In this document: one piece after another, positions 39,023-48,259 of the stretch
Layout of the letters: each line of letters opens with the position of its first letter
Numbering within the stretch: the first letter of the stretch is position 1
Source of the DNA: Streptococcus macedonicus ACA-DC 198
GTDB taxonomy: Bacteria; Bacillota; Bacilli; Lactobacillales; Streptococcaceae
Assembly (NCBI GenBank): GCA_000283635.1
Contig: HE613569.1
Coordinates: 1,017,501-1,081,500, forward strand
Length of the DNA: 64,000 nt
Direction of reading: 5' to 3'
The notes under the pieces: model-generated
The model's input: the letters and a program-made list of their open reading frames with translations, nothing else
The model's database searches: none
What the model was told of the DNA's origin: nothing
Translations under genes and position numbers: made by a program

Positions 39023-40333
39023 TTACGAATAAAAACGCAGTCCCTTAGGGAAGTAATTTTTCAGAATATTTCCAGTAATTTTGGCAAAGCCTATGCCATT
39101 GCCATTTATTGACACTAGATACCAGCCGTTTTGAATTGGCTCTTCCAATTTGACAATATTTCCAGATGCATAAACCTTGAACTGTTCTATATCAATTTTC
39201 ACGAACTGTTCTACGTCATCAGGTGATAATGAAAGCCCCAAAGCAAACGAAGGTTCAAATCGATTTTTCTTAAAGGTTCCCAAATGAAGCCCATTACGTG
39301 CGATTTTTAGTTTTCCTAAGTCTGGCAAACCTTCTGGCAATAGATAAAGATTATCTCCAAAAGTTTGTAAGATTCCTGCTAAATCAACTTTGATATGTTG
39401 CTTTGCGAAATCTCGCCAAAGTTTTAATTGAGCCTTGGTAAGGTTAGATTTTACAGGCTTAACAGAACGTGTTTCTGCTGTTCTTGTATCACGTAGTTTT
39501 GCAACAAATTGCCCTTCTCCTTTAAAATGATGTGGGTACATGCGCGCAACTTGTGGCAAATCTATCCCTTCCACCATGCCATTTATTTTTTCAATATCAA
39601 CAAGTTCCAGATAATCATACTTGTCTAAAAGCCACTTAACCACTCCTTCGTTTTCTTCTAGCGACCAAGTGCATGTTGAATAAACAAGCGTTCCACCAAT
39701 GGCTAACATTTTCATGGCTTCTTCTAAAATTTCTTTTTGAAGCGCAGCACATTCTGCAGGATAGTTTTCATGCCAATATTGCGTGGCTGCAGGGTCTTTA
39801 CGAAACATTCCCTCACCTGAACACGGTCCGTCAAAAACGATAAGGTCAAAATAGTATTTGAATACTTTTGCAAGTTTTTGTGAACTTTCATTGGTAACAA
39901 CAACATTTCGAGCCCCAAAACGTTCAATATTTTCTACGAGAACTTTACTACGCTTGCTAGAAATTTCATTACTGACTAAGACGCCAGTATTATTCATATA
40001 GCTAAGCAAATGCGTCGATTTGCCACCTGGTGCTGCTGCTAAATCAAGCACGCGCATATTTTCCTGTGGTGCTGCGACTTGAGCAACCATTTGTGCTGCT
40101 GGTTCCTGCGAATAAACAAGCCCTGAAACATGTTCTGGAGACTTGCCAGAAACTTTGCCATAATGCCCCCATGGTGTATTAGGAATTGGGGTATCAAATG
40201 TCTGTTGAACATTTTTTAGAGGATTCACACGAAATCCTGAGATAGCTTCTTGGTCAAATGTCGCTAGAAAATCATCTGCTTCATCTCCAAGAATATTACG
40301 GTATTCTTCAATAAATTTTTCAGGTAATAACAT
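39023..40333 (-). CDS. rsmF: RsmF/NSUN-type rRNA cytosine-C5 methyltransferase
   Basis: A 436-residue RNA methyltransferase of the NOL1/NOP2/Sun family. The SAM-binding motif VLDLAAAPGGKSTHLL is near residue 105, motif IV with the release cysteine in DGPCSGEGMFRKDP near residue 178, and the catalytic cysteine in VYSTCTWSLEENEGVV near residue 230. A C-terminal PUA-like region (about 360-436) helps RNA binding. Which rRNA position it modifies is inferred from family only. It is upstream of the pst operon on the same strand. Confidence 0.9.
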   Translation of the reverse strand: MLLPEKFIEEYRNILGDEADDFLATFDQEAISGFRVNPLKNVQQTFDTPIPNTPWGHYGKVSGKSPEHVSGLVYSQEPAAQMVAQVAAPQENMRVLDLAAAPGGKSTHLLSYMNNTGVLVSNEISSKRSKVLVENIERFGARNVVVTNESSQKLAKVFKYYFDLIVFDGPCSGEGMFRKDPAATQYWHENYPAECAALQKEILEEAMKMLAIGGTLVYSTCTWSLEENEGVVKWLLDKYDYLELVDIEKINGMVEGIDLPQVARMYPHHFKGEGQFVAKLRDTRTAETRSVKPVKSNLTKAQLKLWRDFAKQHIKVDLAGILQTFGDNLYLLPEGLPDLGKLKIARNGLHLGTFKKNRFEPSFALGLSLSPDDVEQFVKIDIEQFKVYASGNIVKLEEPIQNGWYLVSINGNGIGFAKITGNILKNYFPKGLRFYS

Positions 40334-40390
40334 ACTTATATGATAACAATTTCACATACCAATTACAACTATCGCGCGGCTTTTTAAAAT

Positions 40391-40418
40391 AAAAAAGCTA
40401 AGGTTTATTGGCTTAGCT
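40391..40418 (-). terminator. Terminator between rsmF and a decayed gene
   Basis: The minus strand reads AGCTAAG, loop, CCTTAGCTTTTTTATT. It lies 3' of the broken gene at 40442-40880 and indicates that this gene was once a transcription unit of its own. Confidence 0.8.
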
Positions 40419-40441
40419 CTGCTGTCTTATTTAGTATTAAT

Positions 40442-40880
40442 CTACCATCGTATAACTTGATTAAATTGTGAAAAACTAATCCTTGCCCAATTTGATTTCT
40501 GGGAAATGCTATGCAACATATTTGAACATCGGTTGAAGTTCGCTATCAGGCGTTTTTCCAATATTTTTAATTGAAATGCTTTTCTGCTTTTTGTTTTCTG
40601 TAATTGCTTTTTATTTTCTGTAATACCGATAAGCATTGAATTTCGTCCAATTGTAATAAAAGTCCGTTTGATTTTAATGACATAATGATAAAGTTGTTGA
40701 ATATCATTTAAATCCATGATAGCAAAGAAACCATAGTAAGAAACCAAATGTATAAATAGTAAGTTTTAATTTATCGTTAGAATATCCTGCTATATCTTGC
40801 AAATGTTCAATCAAACCATTTAGCTCTGGATATTCTGCATAAAACTCGCTGAAAGCTTTAGTCGTTTTTGCTGATGACAT
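40442..40880 (-). pseudogene. Unknown decayed gene
   Basis: No intact reading frame, but coding-like pieces follow one another in different frames on the minus strand. From 40880: MSSAKTTKAFSEFYAEYPEL... through KLTIYTFG (58 residues to a stop at 40704-40706). From about 40745 in another frame: VSYYGFFAIMDLNDIQQLYHY and onward. Further down, a third frame gives KNIGKTPDSELQPMFKYVA followed by stops. This looks like one protein of about 140 residues with several frameshifts. I do not recognise the family. A terminator follows. The rest of 40881-40943 shows nothing. Confidence 0.4.
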
Positions 40881-40943
40881 AACGATTTAATTTTAATTTC
40901 AAAATTGCATAAAAGGAATTACATACCAATCATTAACATACTA

Positions 40944-40973
40944 AAAAGCTTGAAACAATTACATCTCAAGCTC
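40944..40973 (-). terminator. Terminator of gor
   Basis: The minus strand reads GAGCTTGA, loop, TTCAAGCTTTTTAG downstream of the gor stop. Confidence 0.75.
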
Positions 40974-41008
40974 TAATTATGGTATTACAATACTTTCCTA
41001 TATCAAAA

Positions 41009-42364
41009 CTATCTCATCGTCACAAATTCTTCTGCGCCTGTTGGGTGAATAGCTACCGTATTATCAAAATCTTCCTTGGTAGCGCCCATTTTGATAGCAA
41101 CTGAGAAGCCTTGAATCATTTCATCGACGCCATAGCCGATTCCATGCAAGCCAATGATTTTTTCATCTTTTCCAAGAGTAACTAGCTTCATCTTACTTGG
41201 TTGACGATGACTGCCTAAAGCTGTGTACATTGGTGTAAAACTTGAGCGATAGATTTTGATTTGTTCTTCGCTAAACTCTGCAATGGCTTTTTCTTCTGAA
41301 TAGCCGATTGAACCAATTGCTGGGTGACTAAAAATAACAGTCGCTACATCTTTATAATCCATTTTAGCACTTGGTTTGTCATTGAAAAGACGCTCTGACA
41401 GCTGACGACCCGCCTTGACAGCGACTGGTGTTAATTCCAATTTACCATTGACATCACCAAGAGCGTAAATGCCGTCAACTGATGTGTTTTCGTAGTCATC
41501 AGTTTTGATAAATCCTTTATCATCAAGTTCTACACCCGTCTTTTCAAGACCAAAACCAGTAACATTTGCCTTACGACCAATTGCCCAAATAAGCATGTCA
41601 ACTGTATAAGTCTCACCATTTTCCAGAATCAATGTCAAACTATCATCATCGTTCTTGATAACTTCTTTAGGAATCGAAAAAGTGTGTAACGTCGGACCAT
41701 TTTCAACCATAGCATCCACCAAAGTATCAATAATTTCTTTATCAAAAGTTCGTAGAGGACGCTCACCGCGAACAAAAAGGTGCGTTTTTGAACCGAGTGC
41801 GTGCAAGATACCAGCTACTTCCACGGCAATATACCCTGCACCTACTACCGCAGTACGTTTTGGCACTTCATCTAACTCGAAAAAGCCGTCCGATGTGATA
41901 CCGTAGTGCGCCCCAGGAATATCAGGATAAAGCGCATGACCACCAGTAGCAATTAAAATATGCGGCGCTGTGTAATACGTTCCTGCCACTTCCACAGTAT
42001 GTGCCTCAACGAAGGTCGCATAATCATAAACACGTTCAACACCATTATTATCAAAACCGCGTTCGTAAGAAGCATGAATACGGTCAATATAGGCTTCACG
42101 ATTGGCTTTCAGAGTTTTAAAATCAAAAGTAGTTTGACCAACTTGAAAACCGTATTCACTAGCGTAGATGTTTAGCGTTTCAGCTACCTGTGCGCCGTAC
42201 CACATGACCTTTTTAGGAACACATCCTAGATTGACACAAGTTCCACCGACTTCCTTTGCTTCAAAAAGAATGACTTTTGCGCCGTGCATAGCGGCACGAT
42301 TAGCTGAAGCAATTCCGCCAGAGCCACCACCGATAACAATGTAATCATATTGTTTTACTTCCAT
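41009..42364 (-). CDS. gor: Glutathione-disulfide reductase
   Basis: A 451-residue flavoprotein disulfide reductase that regenerates glutathione with NADPH. FAD loop VIGGGSGGIASANRAA is near residue 11, the redox disulfide in GGTCVNLGCVPKKVMW (about 41-56), the NADPH fold [16 protein letters not shown] near residue 171 with downstream RGERPLR basic residues that select NADPH, and the C-terminal catalytic HPTGAEEF. It lies 12 bp after a thioredoxin-like gene; both serve thiol redox balance and are probably cotranscribed. Confidence 0.94.
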   Translation of the reverse strand: MEVKQYDYIVIGGGSGGIASANRAAMHGAKVILFEAKEVGGTCVNLGCVPKKVMWYGAQVAETLNIYASEYGFQVGQTTFDFKTLKANREAYIDRIHASYERGFDNNGVERVYDYATFVEAHTVEVAGTYYTAPHILIATGGHALYPDIPGAHYGITSDGFFELDEVPKRTAVVGAGYIAVEVAGILHALGSKTHLFVRGERPLRTFDKEIIDTLVDAMVENGPTLHTFSIPKEVIKNDDDSLTLILENGETYTVDMLIWAIGRKANVTGFGLEKTGVELDDKGFIKTDDYENTSVDGIYALGDVNGKLELTPVAVKAGRQLSERLFNDKPSAKMDYKDVATVIFSHPAIGSIGYSEEKAIAEFSEEQIKIYRSSFTPMYTALGSHRQPSKMKLVTLGKDEKIIGLHGIGYGVDEMIQGFSVAIKMGATKEDFDNTVAIHPTGAEEFVTMR

Positions 42365-42376
42365 ACAGTCTCCTAA

Positions 42377-42709
42377 TCAATGCGTTATAAAATCTAAAAT
42401 AGCTTCTTCTGATAAGGATGAATCGCAGACAACTTTCACATGACCTGATTTGGCTACCAAAAGCCCTGGAACTGTTGGAACATTATAAGTTGTGCGAAGC
42501 TCTTGGGTGTCTGAATCTTGATTTTCACTATTTAAGAAATGAACAGTTAATTGATTATCTTTCGCCACTTGCGTTAGTTTTGGCTCAAAACGGCGACAAT
42601 ATGGACAAGTCGGACGTCCGATAAAAAGAATAAAATTATCCGCAGTTTGAAGTTGTGTATTAGCCTCCTTGGCTGAAATAGGTGTAAAATAATCTGCAAA
42701 TGTTGTCAT
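42377..42709 (-). CDS. Thioredoxin-like protein
   Basis: A 110-residue thioredoxin-fold protein with the redox motif RPTCPYCRRFEPKL (about residue 33-46) and the cis-proline segment NVPTVPGLLV. The family includes bacteriocin-transport accessory proteins, but no bacteriocin genes are nearby, so a general thiol-redox role beside gor is more likely. No signal peptide, so cytoplasmic. I start at ATG 42709, with GGAGG 6-7 nt upstream; codons further upstream lie ahead of that site. Confidence 0.85.
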   Translation of the reverse strand: MTTFADYFTPISAKEANTQLQTADNFILFIGRPTCPYCRRFEPKLTQVAKDNQLTVHFLNSENQDSDTQELRTTYNVPTVPGLLVAKSGHVKVVCDSSLSEEAILDFITH

Positions 42710-42783
42710 AACAATACCTCCAAAAATATTACCTTTATCATATCTCATACGACTAAATTTCTCAACTTTCTGATTCGAAAATC

Positions 42784-42814
42784 AAAAAGAGGATTGATTT
42801 TGCCCAATCCTCTT
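42784..42814 (-). terminator. Terminator after the monooxygenase-like gene
   Basis: The minus strand reads AGAGGATTG, loop, CAATCCTCTTTTTG. Confidence 0.85.
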
Positions 42815-42825
42815 ATCGCATGTCA

Positions 42826-43148
42826 TTATTTTCGGATAAATTCACTATCAACTTCGCTATCATCAGACATGTAACGTTCTACAGTCATGTGTAAGTCGTA
42901 TTTTTATCGAAGTTCAGCTGAGTGTCCATCATTGGTGAGGCATGATGCACATCAATAGCTTCCTGATTTTCCCAACTGTCAATTAACAAAACCGTTTCAG
43001 GGTCATTTGCTGGAAAGAAATAATCATATCTCAAGTTTCCTTTTTCAGCTCGAATTGCTGCTGCCGTACCTGATTTTTCCGTTTCTCCCATGAATTTTTT
43101 AGCATTGCCGTTAGCACCCTTGTAATATAAATTAACTGTAATTGCCAT
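42826..43148 (-). pseudogene. Quinol monooxygenase-like (ABM domain) gene with a C-terminal frameshift
   Basis: The first 85 residues read MAITVNLYYKGANGNAKKFM...LIDSWENQEAIDVHHASPMM, the pattern of small antibiotic-biosynthesis-monooxygenase (ABM/YgiN-like) proteins. At a run of five A after LNFD the frame is lost and stops at 42885 after NTTYT. Removing two bases from that run restores KYDLHMTVERYMSDDSEVDSEF... and a stop at 42826-42828, right before the terminator. The loss of about 20 C-terminal residues could still leave a folded protein. Start at 43148 with AGGAAAG upstream. A homopolymer error in the sequence is possible. Confidence 0.7.
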
Positions 43149-43227
43149 AAAATCATCTTTCCTAGCCTTTTCTTTATTTTATTACATTTTGAAAACATTT
43201 CCAAATGATATACACAAAACCAGCAAG

Positions 43228-43251
43228 CCCCTAGCGAATGTCCGCTAGGGG
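43228..43251. other. GC-rich perfect hairpin downstream of the ZIP transporter
   Basis: CCCCTAGCG, 6-nt loop, CGCTAGGGG: nine perfect pairs in an AT-rich region, without an adjacent T-run. It may stabilise the 3' end of the zupT message. Confidence 0.5.
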
Positions 43252-43284
43252 TAATCAAAATAAGCTTAACATTCCACGATTACA

Positions 43285-44110
43285 TTATCCCAAAGCGACA
43301 TCCATCACCATCATAATGACAAAACCAACCATAAGTCCAAGTGTGGCAATATCGGTATTACCGTTGTTTTGCGACTCTGGAATAAGTTCTTCGACAACAA
43401 CGAAAATCATGGCACCAGCCGCAAAGGCAAGAGCATATGGGATGATTTGTAGCATGACAATAACAAGAGCTGCTCCTAAAACAGCACCGATAGGCTCTAC
43501 AATCGCAGACATCGCTCCCATAAAGAAAGCACGCCAACGTGAACTGCCGTCAGCACGAATAGGAATGGAAAGCGCCGCCCCCTCAGGGATATTTTGTAGC
43601 CCAATACCAATCGCAAGTCCAATTGCTCCGATAAGAGCCACATTCGTCATGTTACCAGATGCTAGTGCTCCAAAAGTAACACCAACAGCTAAACCTTCTG
43701 GAAAATTATGAATCGTAATAGCTAAAAAAAGCAAAGCTGTTTTAGATAAATTTTTCTTCGGTTGAATCCCTTCTGCCTCCGAAACATCTTTTCCCAAGTG
43801 CAAATGTGGAACAAGGGCGTCAATTAAGCGTAAACTAAAACCACCCAACAGAAAACCAACCGCTGCTGGCAGCCAAGCAAGTTTACCATAGTCTGCTTGT
43901 GCGTAATCAATAGCTGGCGCTAACAAGGACCAAAAAGAAGCCGCAATCATAACTCCAGCCGCAAATCCCATCATCACATCAAGCAACTTACGACTAACTT
44001 TTGTAAAGAAAAAAAACAATAGCAGAACCAAGAATGGTACATCCCCATGTAAACAATCCTGCTAACAAGGCTAACAAAACAACGTTTTGTGTCATCAGCC
44101 AATCTATCAT
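43285..44110 (-). pseudogene. zupT: ZIP-family metal transporter with a poly-T frameshift
   Basis: A ZIP (zinc/iron importer) gene. The proper start is ATG 44110 (AAAAGGAG upstream): MIDWLMTQNVVLLALLAGLF..., giving helix 1. After GSAIVFF the frame meets a run of eight T (minus strand, about 44008-44015) and ends at a TAG shortly after. Deleting one T restores FFTKVSRKLLDVMMGFAAG and the rest to the stop at 43285, including the metal-site helices HNFPEGLAVGV and GLQNIPEGAALSIP. Everything but the one base is well preserved. The frameshift may be a true mutation, a slippage-prone phase-variable tract or a sequencing error. Confidence 0.75.
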
Positions 44111-44188
44111 AAAAATTCTCCTTTTAAATATTTATCTATCTCATTAAAATCTTTTCTGTAAATTTATTTCATTGTAACAAAAAATACC

Positions 44189-44215
44189 AAAAAAACCTAG
44201 TAAAATCACTAGGTT
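44189..44215 (-). terminator. Terminator of tag
   Basis: The minus strand reads AACCTAGT, loop, ACTAGGTTTTTTTGG at the tag stop. Confidence 0.85.
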
Positions 44216-44218
44216 ATA

Positions 44219-44776
44219 CTATCGATAATCACAATTAACGAGATGGTCGTTAACAATACCAACGGCTTGTAGGAATGAGTAGGTAATAACGGGCCCAACA
44301 AATCCAATGCCACTTTTTTTCATGTCTTTGCTTAGTCTCTCTGATAAATCAGACACCGTCGGCACATCTTCTGGCGTTTTCCACTTATTATCAATCTGCT
44401 TGCCGTTTGTAAAACTCCAAAGATAGGCATCAAAAGAGCCGAATTCTTTTTGAATTTCTTGCACAATTCGAGCGTTCTTTCGAACACTAAAAATCTTATT
44501 TCGGTTGCGAATTAAGCCCGAATTTGACAATAATTGTTCCAATTCGTCATCTGACATTTTAGCGCAGGTGTCAATGTCGAAATCATGAAAAGCACGGCGA
44601 TAGTTTTCACGTTTGTGCATGATTGTTTTCCATGATAAGCCAACACTTGCCCCTTCTAGGCACAGCATTTCAAATTGAAACCGGTCGTCATATGCCACCT
44701 TACACCATTCGTTATCATGGTATTCTTCTAAAACATGGTCACCTTCGTACCATGCGTGGCATTTTCCGTCAGTCAT
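44219..44776 (-). CDS. tag: DNA-3-methyladenine glycosylase I
   Basis: A 185-residue base-excision glycosylase removing 3-methyladenine. The zinc-binding residues are visible at both ends: Cys in GKCHAW, His in EEYHDNEW, and His and Cys in NDHLVNCDYR. SWKTIMHKRENYRRAFHDFD near residue 43 is the conserved core. I start at ATG 44776 (AAAGGAT upstream); it begins just beyond the inositol-phosphatase stop, so it belongs to the spx-UPF0223-phosphatase-tag unit. Confidence 0.93.
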   Translation of the reverse strand: MTDGKCHAWYEGDHVLEEYHDNEWCKVAYDDRFQFEMLCLEGASVGLSWKTIMHKRENYRRAFHDFDIDTCAKMSDDELEQLLSNSGLIRNRNKIFSVRKNARIVQEIQKEFGSFDAYLWSFTNGKQIDNKWKTPEDVPTVSDLSERLSKDMKKSGIGFVGPVITYSFLQAVGIVNDHLVNCDYR

Positions 44777-44793
44777 TGACAATCCTTTCTGTA

Positions 44794-45552
44794 TCAATCC
44801 AAATAAGTTTGAATCGTGGATAGTTTCTGCTTAGGAACAAACATCACTTTTTGGCGCGTTGCAAAATCTGGCTCTTTTCCGTCAAGCGTTAACAAAACAT
44901 AGCCTAATTTCTCTCCCATGATTTTTGCCGCAGCATAATCCCAGGGTTGAATATATGAGAAATAAGCTAACAATCGCCCTGTCATAACATACGCCATACT
45001 AAGACCAGCTCCGCCATAAACACGAACACCTAGTGTCTGGTCAACAAGGTCACGAATTCCACAATAATTGCATGAAAACATACTAGCATTGCAGCCGATT
45101 AAAGTTCGTTTAAGCGCCACATCTTGGTAAGATGTAAGTCGTTTGTCGTTGGCATAAACGTCAAATTGCCCACCACCGCTATACAAGATGTCGTTAGCAA
45201 CATCATAAATCAAACCAAACTGCCCTTTGCCATTTTCGTAATAAGCAATCATTACCGCAAAATTAGCCCCTTGAACAACAAAATTGACCGTACCGTCAAT
45301 CGGATCTAATACCCAAACATTGCCGTCTGAAATAGGGTGGTGAATATTATTTTCTTCAGCCATAATATTGTCGTTAGGATAAGCTTGCTTAATCCTAGTA
45401 ATTAATAATTCCTGAGTTGCCTTATCAAGATTCGTCACCAGATCATCAAAACGCGTTTTTTCTTCAATCTGCAGGTCCTGAACCATATTATCTTTGATAA
45501 AATCCCCCGCAGCATGAATTAACGCTTTAGCAAATGTAAACTTATTTTCCAA
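44794..45552 (-). CDS. Inositol monophosphatase family protein
   Basis: A 252-residue Mg-dependent, Li-sensitive type phosphatase. It shows the metal site AEENN (about 66), [10 protein letters not shown] (about 82-91) and the C-terminal [16 protein letters not shown] (about 205). Family members dephosphorylate inositol phosphates, fructose-1,6-bisphosphate or PAP; the substrate here is not determined. It overlaps UPF0223 by 11 bp. The motif spacing is normal. Confidence 0.9.
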   Translation of the reverse strand: MENKFTFAKALIHAAGDFIKDNMVQDLQIEEKTRFDDLVTNLDKATQELLITRIKQAYPNDNIMAEENNIHHPISDGNVWVLDPIDGTVNFVVQGANFAVMIAYYENGKGQFGLIYDVANDILYSGGGQFDVYANDKRLTSYQDVALKRTLIGCNASMFSCNYCGIRDLVDQTLGVRVYGGAGLSMAYVMTGRLLAYFSYIQPWDYAAAKIMGEKLGYVLLTLDGKEPDFATRQKVMFVPKQKLSTIQTYLD

Positions 45553-45817
45553 GAGAAATATATCCTTTCACCTTAGCTTTTGCGGCTTTTACAGCTTGAT
45601 AAGTTGAATAACCGCTGTTTCTTTCAAATTCACGATCAATTTGTTTTTCTTGCGCCTTACTCTTCACAATGGTTTTAAAAATAGCATAGCTGTCCAAGAT
45701 ATCCTTTACAGAAACCTTTGTTTCATAAGCGGCTTCAACTTGATTCAAAAAATGAAGCACTGAGGCAATTTCTTCAGTGCTCCAAGACAAATCAAGAGGA
45801 TAGCTGTAATTTTTCAT
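45542..45817 (-). CDS. UPF0223 family protein
   Basis: A 91-residue soluble protein of the UPF0223 (YktA-like) family, function unknown. It begins [25 protein letters not shown], a conserved signature, and ends [11 protein letters not shown]. The stop overlaps the start of the inositol-phosphatase gene, which is the usual streptococcal neighbour, with spx upstream. Confidence 0.88.
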   Translation of the reverse strand: MKNYSYPLDLSWSTEEIASVLHFLNQVEAAYETKVSVKDILDSYAIFKTIVKSKAQEKQIDREFERNSGYSTYQAVKAAKAKVKGYISLGK

Positions 45818-45900
45818 CTTAAGATACCAAAAACTCTCAAATAACTTTGCAGTGCACTAGTCTAGCAAAATCATCAGAAATTAGTTTGAGTTATTCCTTT

Positions 45901-46305
45901 CTATCCTTCAATTTCTGCTTTTATGGTTGCTTGACGCAATTCTTGTTTACGATAATCTCGTGGCAGAAAGGCACGAATCTCGTCTTCGTTAAATCCGATT
46001 TGCATTCGCTTGTCATCTAAAATAATCGGACGACGCAATAATCCTGGATTTTTTGAAATCAAATCAATCAAGTTTGAAACAGATAATTCATTAACATCCA
46101 CGTCTAATTTTTGGAAAACTTTAGAACGTGTTGAAATAATATCTTCTGTTCCATTCTCAGTAAATGCCAAAATCGACATTAATTCTTCACGACTGAGAGG
46201 GCTGGTGATAATATTATGCTCTTGAAATTTCACATCGTGTTCGTTTAACCAAGCGCGAGCTTTTCGGCAGCTCGTACAACTTGGTGACAAAAATAAAGTA
46301 ATCAT
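45901..46305 (-). CDS. spxA: Spx family transcriptional regulator
   Basis: A 134-residue ArsC-fold regulator that binds the alpha C-terminal domain of RNA polymerase in response to thiol/oxidative stress. The redox switch is CTSCRKARAWL (Cys10 and Cys13), and RPIILDDKRMQIGFNEDEIRAFLPR near residue 92 is characteristic of Spx. Streptococci carry two paralogues; I cannot tell which this is with certainty, though the position before UPF0223 and the inositol phosphatase matches SpxA1. The 80-bp gap to UPF0223 has an inverted repeat but no clear promoter. Confidence 0.92.
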   Translation of the reverse strand: MITLFLSPSCTSCRKARAWLNEHDVKFQEHNIITSPLSREELMSILAFTENGTEDIISTRSKVFQKLDVDVNELSVSNLIDLISKNPGLLRRPIILDDKRMQIGFNEDEIRAFLPRDYRKQELRQATIKAEIEG

Positions 46306-46347
46306 ATAACCACCTCTCCCATACTGTTGCTTTTATTATACAAAATT

Positions 46348-47289
46348 TTAAGGAACTTGGCTATCTTTTTTCCAATTTGCAGCAACTTCCTTATCAGATT
46401 TCAATTGTTCAATCAATTCATCAGCGCCTGCAAATTTTACCATATCTCGGATTTTATCTAACCAGATTACTTCAACTGTCTCACCATAAATCTCATCTTT
46501 GAAATCAAAAATATTGGCTTCCAGACGTAATTCAGTACCACCAAAGGTGACATTTTTGCCAACACTTGTCATGGCACGATAACATTTTCCGTTGACAATA
46601 ACATTGGAAACATAAACGCCGTCTCCAGGTAGAAAAACGTTATCAATCGGCGCTAGATTAGCCGTTGGAAAACCAATAGTTCGCCCACGCGCATCACCAT
46701 GTACGACAATACCACGCGTGCTAAAATTGTAACCTAATAAACGATTAACTTCTTTAATATTGCCATCAAAAATCAACTGACGAATTCGTGTTGAACTAAT
46801 TTTTTCACCATTATCTTGAACTTCTGGCACAACGACAACGTTACCATTGAATTGCTGTGCTAAATCAGTAGCATCTTTACGGTCGTGTCCGAATTTATAA
46901 TCAAATCCGACAACAATTGTCTTGGCACGCAACTGTTTGATGTAGTTTTCTAAAAAGTTTTTTGCAGAGAGTTTTGAAAAAGTTGACGTGAAATCAATCA
47001 AATACAGATAATCAACACCATATTCCGCAAACTTCTCATAGCGCTTTTCAGGCGAGGTTAAACTAAACAATAAATCAGGCGTAAAACGTGATAGAGCAAG
47101 ACGTGGAGACTCATTAAATGTTAGGACAGTTAGTGCTAAATTATCACGTTTAGCAATCTCTTTTGCTTTATCAAATAATGCCTTGTGCCCTCGATGAAGC
47201 CCATCAAAGTATCCTAATACTAACATACTATCTTTGGCATTCGTTATGTCTTTGTAATCTTTTATTCGTTGAATTTCCATTTTTTCCAT
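46348..47289 (-). CDS. ribF: Bifunctional riboflavin kinase/FAD synthetase
   Basis: A 313-residue enzyme making FMN and FAD. The N-terminal nucleotidyltransferase has GYFDGLHRGHKALF (about residue 27-40) and SSTRIRQLIFDGN (about 165); the C-terminal flavokinase has GRTIGFPTANLAP (about 202-214) and the conserved GDGVYVSNV. The start is uncertain between ATG 47289 and ATG 47280, three codons apart, neither with a strong ribosome binding site. It follows truB by 6 bp, a conserved pair. Confidence 0.94.
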   Translation of the reverse strand: MEKMEIQRIKDYKDITNAKDSMLVLGYFDGLHRGHKALFDKAKEIAKRDNLALTVLTFNESPRLALSRFTPDLLFSLTSPEKRYEKFAEYGVDYLYLIDFTSTFSKLSAKNFLENYIKQLRAKTIVVGFDYKFGHDRKDATDLAQQFNGNVVVVPEVQDNGEKISSTRIRQLIFDGNIKEVNRLLGYNFSTRGIVVHGDARGRTIGFPTANLAPIDNVFLPGDGVYVSNVIVNGKCYRAMTSVGKNVTFGGTELRLEANIFDFKDEIYGETVEVIWLDKIRDMVKFAGADELIEQLKSDKEVAANWKKDSQVP

Positions 47290-47295
47290 TCTAAA

Positions 47296-48174
47296 TCAGA
47301 TAAATACTTTATGCGGTTTGTAAAGGTCATCTCGCGGCTCAAGAATTGCCACCAACTTATCCTCATAAAATCCCGCAAGTTGTTCATCTTTTCTATCTAA
47401 AGCAATTTTTCGTCCAAAAGAAATCTTGATTTTTTGGTCTTCGGTCAAATCAACACGTGGTAAATCCATAACGCCGTATTCGATAGGAAGAAGAAATGAA
47501 AAATCTTCCAAAGCTACTTTATCAGTGATTTCTGCCAAAGTTAAGGCGTTTTCTAGTCGTAAGCCAGCTGAAGCTTCGCGTTCTAAATATGACATATGAC
47601 TAGCGTAGCCAAGTTTTTTTCCTAAATCAACTGACAACGTACGAATATAAGTTCCTTTACTACAAGCCACTTCAAAATCAAAATAACAACAATCATCTTT
47701 AAATTCTAACGGGCTAGTGCGTTTGAAATCATAGATTGTCACATGGCGTTCAGGTCGCTCAATTGTTTGACCAGCGCGAGCATATTCATATAATCGTTTG
47801 CCGTTGACTTTAACCGCTGAGTACATAGGAGGAATTTGAGTGATTTCACCGATAAAACTTCTCAAAGCCAAGTCAACTTCTTCTACTGCTACATCACTAA
47901 CTGGCGTTGTCTCAAGACATTCACCACTAGCATCTTCCGTTGTTGTCGAATACCCCAGACAAATCTGCCCACGGTAAATTTTGCCAGCTTCTGTCATGTA
48001 TTCAATCACACGTGTTGCTTTACCAACAGCAATTGGCAGAACTCCAACAACGTCAGGGTCTAGCGTTCCTCCGTGACCAATTTTCTTTTCATGCAATATT
48101 TTTCGAAGCTTAAAGACTGCGTCGTGACTCGTCATTCCTGCTTCTTTTTTTAAATTAATAATTCCGTTAATCAT
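47296..48174 (-). CDS. truB: tRNA pseudouridine-55 synthase
   Basis: A 292-residue enzyme isomerising U55 in the tRNA T-loop. The catalytic Asp is in [23 protein letters not shown] (about residue 34-56), and [16 protein letters not shown] near residue 118 is typical. I start at ATG 48174, in front of [18 protein letters not shown]; a longer reading would include the -10 box. TATAAT at 48182-48187 is only 7 bp before the ATG, so the message has almost no leader. Operon with ribF. Confidence 0.93.
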   Translation of the reverse strand: MINGIINLKKEAGMTSHDAVFKLRKILHEKKIGHGGTLDPDVVGVLPIAVGKATRVIEYMTEAGKIYRGQICLGYSTTTEDASGECLETTPVSDVAVEEVDLALRSFIGEITQIPPMYSAVKVNGKRLYEYARAGQTIERPERHVTIYDFKRTSPLEFKDDCCYFDFEVACSKGTYIRTLSVDLGKKLGYASHMSYLEREASAGLRLENALTLAEITDKVALEDFSFLLPIEYGVMDLPRVDLTEDQKIKISFGRKIALDRKDEQLAGFYEDKLVAILEPRDDLYKPHKVFI

Positions 48175-48204
48175 AACCTTTATTATAACTTTTTTTACTA
48201 ACAA

Positions 48205-48240
48205 AAGACAAGCTAAAACACTATTATAAGAGTTTTAGCT
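48205..48240 (-). terminator. Terminator after the DUF438 gene
   Basis: The minus strand reads AGCTAAAACTCT, loop, GTGTTTTAGCTTGTCTTTTG. The truB promoter begins within its tail. Confidence 0.75.
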
Positions 48241-48259
48241 ATATTCTTATCTATTCTGT

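Noticed and set aside
42377-42709. Bacteriocin transport accessory protein
   Set aside because: The family name would fit, but there is no bacteriocin precursor, immunity or export gene nearby; the pairing with gor suggests general thiol redox.
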